DNA of 59,547 bases, taken from NCBI GenBank assembly GCA_026390555.1, contig JAPLFS010000025.1, positions 1 through 59,547 of the forward strand. The letters are read 5' to 3'. The translations under genes were made by a program, and so were the position numbers. The notes under the pieces were generated by a model that saw nothing but the letters and a program-made list of their open reading frames with translations, was not told the DNA's origin and searched no databases. The stretch comes from Pseudomonadota bacterium (GTDB taxonomy: Bacteria > Bdellovibrionota_C > UBA2361 > OMII01). Of this stretch, positions 42,970 through 50,588 are shown in pieces (the first letter of the stretch is position 1; the number at the start of each line of letters is the position of its first letter).

Positions 42970-43755
42970 CTATGAACGCACGATCCGAGGGATATCCATA
43001 GCACCTGGATAGGAAAGCACGTTTCTTCTGCGATTGCGGTAGAACTGGTAGGTGGTCATCAGGCAGTGAAAGGCATAAGGGATGCCGTTTACATGGCAGA
43101 TCTCATTACCATAGTAGGTTGGAATTGGGCTCTCTGCTATTCTAAAATTCCGTTCTGCCATGGCGAGGATAATCTGGGTATCGAAGTGCCAATTGTTTGT
43201 AAACGATTCAAATGGAATCCGCTTGAGAGCATCTACGGAGTAAAGCCGGTATCCAGAGTGGTATTCAGAGAGCTGCAGGCCAGACATGTGATTCTGGCAA
43301 TAGGTCAGGATCCTGTTTCCTAAGAACTTATAGATCGGCATTCCTCCCTTAAGAGCCGCTGTAGAGGTAGCCATACGGGATCCAAAGACCATCTCGGCCT
43401 CTCCCTTTACAAGCGGCTCAAGTAAGGCGGGTAGAGCTTCAGGCGCGTACTGACCATCACCGTGCACGAGCGCCACTATATCAAAGCCGCGGTCGATCGC
43501 GTACTGATATCCTACCTTCTGATTGCCCCCGTAGCCCTGGTTCTTTTTATTTCTATGAACCGTAAGCTTCTTGATATCAAACTCAGCCTTGTAGCCAAGT
43601 GCAGCATAGTAAGAGTTGTCCTGGCTGCAATCATCAATAACAAAGATCTCCTCTACCGCCTCGTATATCTCAGGTGGAATACGAGCGATGGTCTTGTTGA
43701 GGTGATGAACCGCGTTGTACGCGATTATAAAGATCCCGATTCGTGGCTTACTCAT
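42970..43755 (-). CDS. Family 2 glycosyltransferase, polyprenyl-phosphate mannosyl/glucosyltransferase-like
   Basis: The 261-residue protein has a GT-A domain: IGIFIIAYNAVHHLNKTI, FVIDDCSQDNSY, NKKNQGYGGNQKVGYQYA and then VHGDGQYAPEAL, with the DxD-like metal site in HGDGQ. FGSRMA and a short C-terminal region follow. It lacks the long membrane tail of GtrB types, so it resembles DPM1-like enzymes that load sugars onto polyprenyl phosphate. It overlaps rimO by 4 bp. The sugar and acceptor are unknown. Confidence 0.8.
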   Translation of the reverse strand: MSKPRIGIFIIAYNAVHHLNKTIARIPPEIYEAVEEIFVIDDCSQDNSYYAALGYKAEFDIKKLTVHRNKKNQGYGGNQKVGYQYAIDRGFDIVALVHGDGQYAPEALPALLEPLVKGEAEMVFGSRMATSTAALKGGMPIYKFLGNRILTYCQNHMSGLQLSEYHSGYRLYSVDALKRIPFESFTNNWHFDTQIILAMAERNFRIAESPIPTYYGNEICHVNGIPYAFHCLMTTYQFYRNRRRNVLSYPGAMDIPRIVRS

Positions 43756-45209
43756 GCAATTAAGGTTCCTACTAGATCGTATCCAGAGATCTCTGTTATC
43801 GCAAGGCGCCCCATATGTCCAGGCTCAATGATTCCGAGCCCCTCAACCACATCGTTAATAAGCACAGAGCCGTCGACCTCAGGGGCCTGAAAGCGTGTAC
43901 GCGCAGAGAGCAGCATCTCGGTCTCTTCGTGCGGACCTTCGACTAGAACATCAAGCTCCTGCCCGATATACTCCCTATTGCGAGCGACTCGAACCTTCTG
44001 CTGCGCCAACATCACACGGTCACGCCTAGCGCGCTTCTCCTTATCTGAGATCTGGTCCTTCATATCGAAGGCAGCGGTTCCCTGCTCCGGTGAGTAGGTA
44101 AATACCCCCACGCTTTCAAAGTGTCCATCAGCGACAAAGTTCTCAAGATCCTGAATATCTTGTTCGGTCTCTCCAGGAAATCCAACTATAAAGGTAGTAC
44201 GGAGCTTAATTCCGGCCGCCTTTGAGCGCACATACTCAACAAAGCGTCTAGAGCCGTAGCGACCGATCGGCCTCTTCATCGCCTTAAGAACATCCTCACT
44301 TGCATGCTGGAGCGGCACATCGAGATACTCGCATACTGAGGGTAGATCCATGATTGCAGCTAGAAGTTCATCATCAACCCCTACAGGATAGGCGTATAAA
44401 AGACGGATCCAGGGCATCGCCTTGGTATCATCTAACGTTCGCAAAAGATCGACCAGACGACCGGAACCATTGTCATTACCGAAGGCGGTTAGATCCTGGG
44501 CAACTAGGTTGATCTCACGCACACCCTGAGCACCTAACGCCTGGACCTCGCGCGCAACCGATTCGATCGAACGACTGCGCATCGCTCCGCGAATCTGCGG
44601 AATGATACAGAAGGCGCACGGTCTATTACACCCCTCCGAAACCTTGACGTACGCCATATGTCGGCGCGATGCGAGATGTCTAGGCATCGTGTCGTCGTAA
44701 AGAAAGTATGGGCGCGCGCCCTCATGTAGAATATCTCGCAGCGAGTCATCTGTACCGAGTGCTGCCTGACCAACGCTGAGCAGCCCATCAAGTGCGATAA
44801 AGGAATCCACCTCAGGGAGCGCTTTGCGAATATCCCCCTTGTAACGCTCGACCATGCAGCCAGCAACGAGCAACCGACGAAGGCTGCCTGATTTTTTAAG
44901 TTCAGAGAGTTCAAGAACACAGTCAACGCTCTCCTTAACGGCGCTCTCAAGAAAGCCGCAGGTGTTTATGATCGCCACGTCAGCTCTGCTGAGCTCGTTT
45001 ACGATCTCAAATCCGGAGTTCCTAAGCACCCCTATCATAACCTCGGAATCGACCTGATTCTTGGCGCAGCCAAGAGTTACGACGGCGGCTCGACCAGCAA
45101 AGACGACCTTGCCGTCGAGCGCTTGTGGCTCGTTAATATTCACCGCCACAGAGGAGCAGCTGGTTGCTTGGCCATCATTAATGGGAAGTATCGATAAGGC
45201 TGACTTCAT
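43752..45209 (-). CDS. rimO: Ribosomal protein S12 methylthiotransferase
   Basis: RimO is a radical SAM enzyme that adds a methylthio group to Asp88 of ribosomal protein S12. The 485-residue product has the UPF0004 N-terminal domain with three Cys (VTLGCAKNQVDSE; INTCGFLESAV; VAGCMVERY). The radical SAM CxxxCxxC appears as CNRPCAFCIIP, and DVPLQHASEDVLKAMKRP and TFIVGFPGETE follow. A C-terminal TRAM domain (DVLVEGPHEETEMLLSARTRFQAPEVDG) completes it. An N-terminal extension of about 35 residues precedes the conserved start and may include a wrong start. It overlaps the GT2 gene by 4 bp. Confidence 0.95.
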   Translation of the reverse strand: MKSALSILPINDGQATSCSSVAVNINEPQALDGKVVFAGRAAVVTLGCAKNQVDSEVMIGVLRNSGFEIVNELSRADVAIINTCGFLESAVKESVDCVLELSELKKSGSLRRLLVAGCMVERYKGDIRKALPEVDSFIALDGLLSVGQAALGTDDSLRDILHEGARPYFLYDDTMPRHLASRRHMAYVKVSEGCNRPCAFCIIPQIRGAMRSRSIESVAREVQALGAQGVREINLVAQDLTAFGNDNGSGRLVDLLRTLDDTKAMPWIRLLYAYPVGVDDELLAAIMDLPSVCEYLDVPLQHASEDVLKAMKRPIGRYGSRRFVEYVRSKAAGIKLRTTFIVGFPGETEQDIQDLENFVADGHFESVGVFTYSPEQGTAAFDMKDQISDKEKRARRDRVMLAQQKVRVARNREYIGQELDVLVEGPHEETEMLLSARTRFQAPEVDGSVLINDVVEGLGIIEPGHMGRLAITEISGYDLVGTLIA

Positions 45210-45292
45210 ACAACTAGATCTAATGAGATAATCCGTTTCTTCTCCTCAACCCATACACGGTCAAACCCCGCCAACCATAGGGGGGCAGAGCG

Positions 45293-46048
45293 CTAGTGAA
45301 TGCGTCGGTCCATTACATCTACACCTTTTGGGTACTCTAAAACAAATTTTAGAGCATCTATTGAGCCCGACCCTACCCTCAGTTTGTCAAATATAATGGC
45401 GGTTACATTACCACCTAAGGACTTGATTTTAGCACCTTTTGGGAGGTTTTGAGCCTCGTCTATTAGGAGCTCAAACCCATCTAAAGAATCTTTCTGGTCC
45501 GCCGCAGTTTTTGAGGGCTGTGGGGAGAGGGTTAGCACCACCCCCTCAGCTCCACGACAGGCCCCCTTAAGCTCAAAATCGCGGCTCAGATTGCCTATTC
45601 CCATCATAAATGAGACCGGCAGGTTCGAGAGCAATACCTGCCCAATATCGTCGATTAAGATCTGTTGTTTATCGATCTGATAGAGCCAAAGCTCGCGCTC
45701 GCGGATTACAACCTCCTGCTCTCGGGGCTGCTTGTAGCTCCAACGCATGCGGCCGGGCTTGGCGAAGATCATCTCGCCTGAGCTAACCTCCCCCTCATCA
45801 AGTGCTGCCACGTAGGAGTCCTGCTTAAAGGAGCCCTCAAGGGATTCGATCTGTGAATAGCGGGCCTGTACCTTCTCAAGTAGGGTGCGCCCCTGCTCAC
45901 CGGTCAACTTCCCCCCAGTTAAGCAGCTAAAGGCCTGCGTCTGAGCTGTAGCAGTTGAGCTTATAATAATTGAGCTTATAATAGTTGAGCTTATAATAAC
46001 AAAGCTGAGAAGTACGCTGCGCGAGATAATTGCTTTCATTGTGATCAT
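45293..46048 (-). CDS. lolA: Outer-membrane lipoprotein carrier protein
   Basis: LolA ferries lipoproteins across the periplasm from LolCDE to the outer membrane. The 251-residue product has a signal peptide with three tandem copies of IISS(T/I), probably cut after TATA before QTQAF. The LolA core follows: RYSQIESLEGSFKQDSYVAA, GEMIFAKPGRMRWSYKQPREQ, LWLYQIDKQQILIDDI and GFELLIDEAQNLPKGAKIKS. One Cys lies near the mature N-terminus. The start may be the ATG at 46048 or at 46039. It lies 26 bp after a GT2 gene on the same strand. Confidence 0.88.
   Translation of the reverse strand: MITMKAIISRSVLLSFVIISSTIISSIIISSTATAQTQAFSCLTGGKLTGEQGRTLLEKVQARYSQIESLEGSFKQDSYVAALDEGEVSSGEMIFAKPGRMRWSYKQPREQEVVIRERELWLYQIDKQQILIDDIGQVLLSNLPVSFMMGIGNLSRDFELKGACRGAEGVVLTLSPQPSKTAADQKDSLDGFELLIDEAQNLPKGAKIKSLGGNVTAIIFDKLRVGSGSIDALKFVLEYPKGVDVMDRRIH
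45955..45999. repeat. Three tandem 15-bp repeats inside the lolA signal-peptide region
   Basis: TTGAGCTTATAATA plus one variable base is repeated three times without gaps (45955-45969, 45970-45984, 45985-45999). It encodes IISS(T/I) three times in frame on the minus strand, so copy-number change would keep the frame and alter the hydrophobic core. Confidence 0.9.
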
Positions 46049-46074
46049 TTATAACTGGACTCAACCGTACTCTA

Positions 46075-47184
46075 TCACGTACGTGGATGAGCGCCAGGCG
46101 TCGCCTGGGCTCCACGTATCTGGGCGAGTAGATGGTCAATTCGACTATTAACCACCCGAGCGAGATCGGGGCGACGGATTCGGGCATGGTGATAGAAGGT
46201 GCTGGCTAACTGCGGCTCGGTGCTCTCAGTTAGCTCTGCAAGAAGGTGCAGAGCCAGCCACTCACGCTTTGAGCAGCTCTGGATTGAGTGTTCCAAAAGA
46301 CTGCGGGCGCTGGCGTTGTCATTATCTCTAAGTGCTGCGATAGCTAGCACCAGGTAAGGAAGCGGATTTGTAGGTACTTGTTCATTAGCATTGCAAAATT
46401 TCTGCTTCCAACTGGCCGGCATCTCACGCAGTCGGCGTGCGGCTTCGAGTACCTCCTCCACCGGATAGAGATCTGGATTTGCAATCATTACGAGGTGCAA
46501 ATTATGTGACCAATTTCCGAAAATAAAGGAGTGATAAAGCCCACTCTCGGTCTGACGATGGCGAAAGAACGGCTTATTAAAGCGGTGTACTGCGATGCCC
46601 TCCTGAGCTGCTCTGATAAAGAAGCTCCAATCTTCATTAAATGGCAAGCCCAGATCGAACCCTCCCACAGCGCGCCAAAGATCCCGATCCATCATACAAA
46701 ATGAAGCCGCGATGCAGTTAGCGTAACGTATTCCAAATGGATCAAAGGCTGGCGGCTTCCACTGAGTTTCCTGAACTCCAAAGACATCAACATCGCTATA
46801 AACTATTCGAGCCCCAGTGCTGCGCATGGCGTTAATCGCCTCGACTATAAATCCTGGCAGCATGATATCATCTGGATCTTGAGAAACGATGACAGGACTA
46901 GATGCGCGTTCGATCAGAAAATTTCTGCCGAACGAAACTCCCATATTTTCACCGGTAAAGATCTTGATATCTACGTTAGGATTCTGATCAGCTATAGATT
47001 GTAAAACCTCGCGCGAATCATCGCTACTACCATCATCTCTAACTAAGATCTCAAGGTTCGGGTATCTTTGCTGCATGACGCCCTCGATTCCCTCTCGCAG
47101 AAAGGGCGCCTTATTAAAAAGTGGCATTATCACGCTAACGCGTGGGGTTGAGGTTTGAAGCTCTTGTGCCAGAGTATTTGTCAT
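46075..47184 (-). CDS. Family 2 glycosyltransferase
   Basis: The 369-residue product begins with a GT-A domain: RVSVIMPLFNKAPFLREGI, LVRDDGSSDDSREVL, MGVSFGRNFLIERAS and then SQDPDDIMLPGFI, with the DxD in DPDD. The middle has CMMDRDLWRAVGGFDLGLPFNEDW, typical of polysaccharide or O-antigen transferases. The last third (about residues 240-369) is helical, with no recognised motif. It lies 26 bp upstream of lolA on the same strand. The acceptor is unknown, but its surroundings suggest a surface polysaccharide. Confidence 0.85.
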   Translation of the reverse strand: MTNTLAQELQTSTPRVSVIMPLFNKAPFLREGIEGVMQQRYPNLEILVRDDGSSDDSREVLQSIADQNPNVDIKIFTGENMGVSFGRNFLIERASSPVIVSQDPDDIMLPGFIVEAINAMRSTGARIVYSDVDVFGVQETQWKPPAFDPFGIRYANCIAASFCMMDRDLWRAVGGFDLGLPFNEDWSFFIRAAQEGIAVHRFNKPFFRHRQTESGLYHSFIFGNWSHNLHLVMIANPDLYPVEEVLEAARRLREMPASWKQKFCNANEQVPTNPLPYLVLAIAALRDNDNASARSLLEHSIQSCSKREWLALHLLAELTESTEPQLASTFYHHARIRRPDLARVVNSRIDHLLAQIRGAQATPGAHPRT

Positions 47185-47351
47185 AGAAATCCTTTCTAAC
47201 CAGCTCCTCAGAGCGCCGCCAGCCTATAATTGGATTAGATGGGAGATAACTCAACAATGCTTCCAGAAATCTCTCAAATAAACAGATAGTTACCCAAACA
47301 AGTAGCTGCATTGCGCCGAAACCTTTACCGATCTTTTTTCATCATAACGAT

Positions 47352-48440
47352 ATGAGCGCTACACGCCGTCAGGACTTACCCCTTTATCTCCTAATCCACA
47401 GCGATCATCCCCTCGATCCGTTAGGTCCCAACAGTGGTGCTGAGATGGCCTCTCTTAATCAAGCGCGTGCGCTGGCGCGTTCTGGGCGCACTGTATGTCT
47501 CGCTGCTCGACTCAAGCAACCGATAACCATCGACCAGGGCGTTACCTTTATAGATCTCGGCCCAACCTATGATATCGAGCGTGCACTTGATTGGGCTGAT
47601 GCGCAGGGCCCTTATGTTCTGCTGGCCGCGGGCAAGGCCTTTGCTCTTCTCCTTTCACGTCGCAGAACAAGCTGTATCAGACGGATCTTTATAACGCACG
47701 ACAGGAGCGCCGGAGACTCCGGACTCAGGCCAGAGCTACTCGAACATCTCTGTGATCAGATCCTCTGTGTTTCGAACGCACAGCGAGACAAGTTAGCGCT
47801 TGAGGGGGCACCGATTGAGCGCATGACGGTAATTCATAACGGGGTAGATTTTGAGATCTTTAAACCCTCTCCCCCTGAGAGGCACGATCCAAATCGGCTT
47901 GTATTTTTAGGTGCTCTGGTAGCTGATAAGGGCCTGCACCTTTTGATCGAGGCGTTTATAAACTTAAAACCACGCTATCCCAAGCTTGAGTTAGATGTAT
48001 TTGGAAGCTCTTCACTCTGGTCACGCGCTGAATACCTCAATATCGAGGAGCTCAAAGGTGCGCTGCCCGAACTTAGATTCCACGGCAACGTCTCACAGAG
48101 GGAGGCCGCTAACGCACTCGCCACGGCGGGAATCTGCGTTGTGCCCTCAATCTGGTTTGATCCCTTTCCTCTAACCTCATTAGAGGCGCAGGCCTGCGGC
48201 ACCCCTGTCGTAGCCTTTAACGTTGGTGGGTTAGCTGAAGGGATCGCACACAACAGCACCGGATGTATCGTCGATGAGGTATCACAAGAGGCGCTCACCA
48301 TAACGCTCGATGCGTTACTCTCGGATCCGAAGCGCCTGCACTTCATGTCAGAAAATTGCACCTCCTGGACAACGCAGCGCTTTAGTTGGGAGAGCGTTAT
48401 TTCAAAGATTACGGCGTTGTGTGAGCCTCAAATTAGTTGA
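47352..48440 (+). CDS. Family 4 glycosyltransferase
   Basis: The 362-residue product is a GT-B enzyme with an N-terminal acceptor half (GPNSGAEMASLNQARALARSG). The C-terminal donor half has LVFLGALVADKGLHLLIEAF, LDVFGSSSLW, LRFHGNVSQREAANALATAGICVVPSIWFDPFPLTSLEAQACGTPVVAF and VGGLAEGI. The E-x7-E region (WFDPFPLTSLEA) is the GT4 nucleotide-sugar site. It diverges from the GT2 gene. No signal peptide or membrane segment is visible, so it acts at the cytoplasmic face of the membrane. Substrate unknown; an LPS or exopolysaccharide role is likely. Confidence 0.88.
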   Translation: MSATRRQDLPLYLLIHSDHPLDPLGPNSGAEMASLNQARALARSGRTVCLAARLKQPITIDQGVTFIDLGPTYDIERALDWADAQGPYVLLAAGKAFALLLSRRRTSCIRRIFITHDRSAGDSGLRPELLEHLCDQILCVSNAQRDKLALEGAPIERMTVIHNGVDFEIFKPSPPERHDPNRLVFLGALVADKGLHLLIEAFINLKPRYPKLELDVFGSSSLWSRAEYLNIEELKGALPELRFHGNVSQREAANALATAGICVVPSIWFDPFPLTSLEAQACGTPVVAFNVGGLAEGIAHNSTGCIVDEVSQEALTITLDALLSDPKRLHFMSENCTSWTTQRFSWESVISKITALCEPQIS

Positions 48441-48491
48441 TCTCTATCGTCAATCCAACTTGCTCAAATAAAAACTGTTCTGCAGATATTC

Positions 48492-48567
48492 TGGAGCGGG
48501 CGACGGGACTCGAACCCGCGGCATCTTGCTTGGGAAGCAAGTACTCTACCAACTGAGCTACACCCGC
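48492..48567 (-). tRNA. tRNA-Gly (anticodon CCC)
   Basis: A cloverleaf on the minus strand has acceptor arms GCGGGTG/CGCCCGC and D arm AGCTCAGTTGGTAGAGT. The anticodon arm is CTTGC/GCAAG with loop TTCCCAA, and the T arm GCGGG/CCCGT with TTCGAGT. The encoded CCA is at 48492-48494. It reads GGG codons. Confidence 0.94.
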
Positions 48568-48626
48568 CTGTTTCGGCAACGTATTCTTACAAGTATCCCA
48601 CGACGGTATTTTGGTACCGTACCTTC

Positions 48627-48699
48627 CGGGTCCAGCGGCGCAGCCACCCTGGCCGTCCTGCAAATCTTGGCTACGCCAAGTTTATAGAGGAACAAATAG
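48627..48699. repeat. Palindromic repeat between tRNA-Gly genes, copy 1
   Basis: A 73-base unit, nearly identical to copy 2 (48717-48789), with differences at only a few positions, mostly near the ends. Its core forms two hairpins: one with arms GGACGGCCA and TGGCTGCGCC, the other with CTTGGC/GCCAAG around GTA. In copy 1 the outer TTTGCAG arm is changed to TTTATAG. Confidence 0.8.
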
Positions 48700-48716
48700 A
48701 GTCCACCTTGATCCTA

Positions 48717-48789
48717 GCGGGTCCAGGGACGCAGCCACCCTGGCCGTCCTGCAAATCTTGGCTACGCCAAGTTTGCAGAGGAGCAAAAT
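48717..48789. repeat. Palindromic repeat between tRNA-Gly genes, copy 2
   Basis: The same unit as copy 1. On the minus strand, outer arms CTGCAAA/TTTGCAG and inner CTTGGC/GCCAAG, with loop GTA and one bulged A, form a hairpin of about 30 bases. A second hairpin with arms GGACG-GCCA and TGGC-TGCGTCC follows. Copy 2 ends at the CCA of the tRNA-Gly(GCC) gene (48789). It may serve as the processing or termination signal of that tRNA transcript, in which case copy 1 would be a diverged second copy. Confidence 0.8.
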
Positions 48790-48865
48790 GGAGCGGGTGA
48801 AGAGATTTGAACTCTCGACCTCTTCCTTGGCAAGGAAGCGCTCTAGCCAACTGAGCTACACCCGC
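48789..48865 (-). tRNA. tRNA-Gly (anticodon GCC)
   Basis: A cloverleaf on the minus strand has acceptor arm GCGGGTG with TCACCCGC, D arm AGCTCAGTTGGCTAGAGC, anticodon arm CTTCC/GGAAG with loop TTGCCAA and T arm GAGAG/CTCTT. The encoded CCA is at 48789-48791. It reads GGC and GGT codons. A good promoter lies just upstream (48877-48905). Confidence 0.94.
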
Positions 48866-48876
48866 ACTAGGTGATT

Positions 48877-48905
48877 GAAGTACTGCACCCTAGGGTAAAT
48901 GTCAA
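48877..48905 (-). promoter_or_regulatory. Promoter for the tRNA-Gly genes
   Basis: On the minus strand, TTGACA (48900-48905), a perfect -35, and TACTTC (48877-48882) are 17 bp apart, about 11 bp from the tRNA-Gly(GCC) 5' end. The -10 is poor. It could serve both tRNA genes as one transcript. Confidence 0.5.
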
Positions 48906-48958
48906 ATCTCATAGACCCACTACGTTACTGTAATAGCCTAGATATACATAATATATGG

Positions 48959-48988
48959 TTGTGGTCTCCATAAGGATTTAGGTAAAAT
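48959..48988 (+). promoter_or_regulatory. Candidate promoter for the zinc-ribbon-repeat gene
   Basis: TTGTGG (48959-48964) and TAAAAT (48983-48988) are 18 bp apart, about 40 bp before the ATG at 49029. Confidence 0.45.
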
Positions 48989-49028
48989 GATCGGGATGTT
49001 ATAGGATAATGAGGTTAGGAGAGCTGGT

Positions 49029-49580
49029 ATGAGCGATTCATGGGACGACCGACGCAAAGCGCAGGAAGATGGATACTTTGAGAACCTGAACAAGCAGGCC
49101 TTGGCCCGCCTTGCCCTTAAAAAGGAGCAGCCTGCTCGCTCTAGCCCAGCTACGGGAAAGCCGATGGAGCACATCACGATCATGGGGGTCGTCGCTGACC
49201 GTTGCCTAGAGTCGGGGGGTATCTGGCTCGATGCCGGAGAGCTCGAACAGATCCTGCATGCGGCCAAGGGCAGCTCCGCATCTTTACAGGATTTTGTTGG
49301 GACGCTTCCGACTATTAACCCCGGAGCTGGTAACCCCGGAGCTGGTAACCCCGGAGCTGTAAATACCGGAGCTGGTCCAGTTACTAGTGGCCAAAAAAGT
49401 CCGATAACGGGCGAGCCCATGCAGCAGGAGAAGATCCTAGGAATTACGATTGAGCGCTGCAAAAGCTCCCAGGGCATCTGGCTCGATGCTCGCGAGCTTG
49501 ATCGACTGATCCGCTCATCGCATCAATCTCTTGCCAGCTCGGTAGCTGAGTTTTTCTCAATGGTACTCGGTAGAAAATAG
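49029..49580 (+). CDS. Two degenerate zf-TFIIB-like repeats with Gly-rich linker
   Basis: The 183-residue product has AGGAG before its ATG. It contains two copies of a zf-TFIIB-like repeat: SPATGKPMEHITIMGVVADRC...GGIWLDAGELEQIL (about residues 39-76) and SPITGEPMQQEKILGITIERC...QGIWLDARELDRLI (about 123-160). In the family the first part reads 'CP.C' and the later one 'RC..CGGVWLDAGEL'. Here the first Cys pair is SPATG/SPITG and the second Cys of the later pair is Ser, so each repeat keeps only one Cys. The linker between them is NPGAG-like, from four 15-base tandem repeats (49317-49376). The function is unknown. Confidence 0.75.
   Translation: MSDSWDDRRKAQEDGYFENLNKQALARLALKKEQPARSSPATGKPMEHITIMGVVADRCLESGGIWLDAGELEQILHAAKGSSASLQDFVGTLPTINPGAGNPGAGNPGAVNTGAGPVTSGQKSPITGEPMQQEKILGITIERCKSSQGIWLDARELDRLIRSSHQSLASSVAEFFSMVLGRK
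49317..49376 (+). repeat. Four tandem 15-bp repeats in the linker of the zf-TFIIB-like protein
   Basis: Units of AACCCCGGAGCTGGT (two identical, two variant) run 49317-49331, 49332-49346, 49347-49361 and 49362-49376, encoding NPGAG, NPGAG, NPGAV and NTGAG. Slippage in multiples of 15 would keep the frame. Confidence 0.9.
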
Positions 49581-49610
49581 TCGCCGCGCTCATGTTATCT
49601 GGCGCACGTT

Positions 49611-50588
49611 TTACCGCACCTTTAGGACGATCTTTCCTATATGTTCGCTACTCGTCATGCGGAGGTGCGCCTTGTGCGCTTCCCTAATATCAAAGGTAGA
49701 ATCAACTATAACTTTCAGAGCACCGGTAGAAAATGCGGGCAGGAATTGCTCAGAGAATTGAGAGATTAGATCAGCTTTTTCCTGATCGCTGCGGCTTCTT
49801 AAAACTGAACCGATAATACGGGCCCTTTTACGCATCAGGGTTGGAATATCTAGAGAACCTGTTGTCCCACCCATCGAGGCTATCATAACTAGCCGCCCCC
49901 TGTGCGCCAGAGAAGAGAGGTTCCTTGCAAGGTACTCCCCGCCTATACAATCAAGGATCAGATCTACCCCCTGGGGAGCCCAGCCCTTAAGAGCTTCTGC
50001 AAAATCCTCTCTTTTATACTCAATGGCTAAGTCTGCTCCGATCTCCAGACAGCGCTTGGCCTTTTCATTATTTCCAACGGTCACTGCAACGAGAGCTCCC
50101 CGTAGTTTGGCTAACTGGATCGCCGCCGTACCGACACCACTTGAACCTCCATGAATCAGGACACGCTCTCCTGCGCGCAATTCCCCCTCACAGAACAGAT
50201 TAACAAAGGCGGTGATAAAAGCCTCGGGTAACCCCGCCCCTTCATCAAATGACAACTCAACGGGGAGTTGCATGATATGCTCAGCCGGAACTACAACGCT
50301 CTCCGCATATCCCCCTCCCACCAGAAGCGCACAGACACGCTCCCCTATAGACCACCGACTTACCGCACTTCCCAGCTCCTTAATAACACCAGCAACTTCA
50401 AGCCCGAGCACCTTTGAGGCCCCTGCAGGTGCTGGATACCTTCCAGCGCGTTGCATGAGGTCAGCTCGATTAACACCTGCGGCATGCACCTCAATTATTA
50501 CATCACGCTCGCCGCAGAGCAGCTCTGGAACTTCAATCCGAGAGAGCTCACGATCAGGCGAACCCTCGTTAACATGTACGACCTTCAT
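49611..50588 (-). CDS. NAD(P)H:quinone oxidoreductase, PIG3-like, MDR superfamily
   Basis: The 325-residue product has the alcohol-dehydrogenase-like N-terminal domain without zinc-binding Cys residues: VIIEVHAAGVNRADLMQRAG and LGLEVAGVIKELG. The Rossmann domain is VLIHGGSSGVGTAAIQLAK. GADLAIEYKREDFAEAL and GGEYLARNLSSLAHRGRLVMIASMGG follow. The VNRADLMQR motif is typical of PIG3/TP53I3-type quinone reductases. It makes NADP-linked quinol or reduces small alkenals. Its start overlaps the pseudouridine synthase stop by 4 bp. Confidence 0.88.
   Translation of the reverse strand: MKVVHVNEGSPDRELSRIEVPELLCGERDVIIEVHAAGVNRADLMQRAGRYPAPAGASKVLGLEVAGVIKELGSAVSRWSIGERVCALLVGGGYAESVVVPAEHIMQLPVELSFDEGAGLPEAFITAFVNLFCEGELRAGERVLIHGGSSGVGTAAIQLAKLRGALVAVTVGNNEKAKRCLEIGADLAIEYKREDFAEALKGWAPQGVDLILDCIGGEYLARNLSSLAHRGRLVMIASMGGTTGSLDIPTLMRKRARIIGSVLRSRSDQEKADLISQFSEQFLPAFSTGALKVIVDSTFDIREAHKAHLRMTSSEHIGKIVLKVR

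Larger units (their letters stand above)
48441..49028. other. Gene-poor interval with tRNA genes and repeats
   Basis: No ORF is supported in these 588 bases. It holds two minus-strand tRNA-Gly genes, two copies of a palindromic unit between them and a promoter candidate on each strand near the right end. All of these are listed separately. The remaining bases show nothing else I can identify. Confidence 0.6.

Noticed and set aside
45927-46187. 86-residue ORF with YYKLN repeats across the lolA start
   Set aside because: The repeat is the other frame of the 15-bp signal-peptide repeats. LolA in the chosen frame has clear family motifs; this ORF has none.
48627-48789. A CRISPR array formed by the two 73-bp repeats
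   Set aside because: Only two copies, the repeat is too long and itself forms hairpins over its whole length, the gap between copies is 17 bases, and no cas genes are present.
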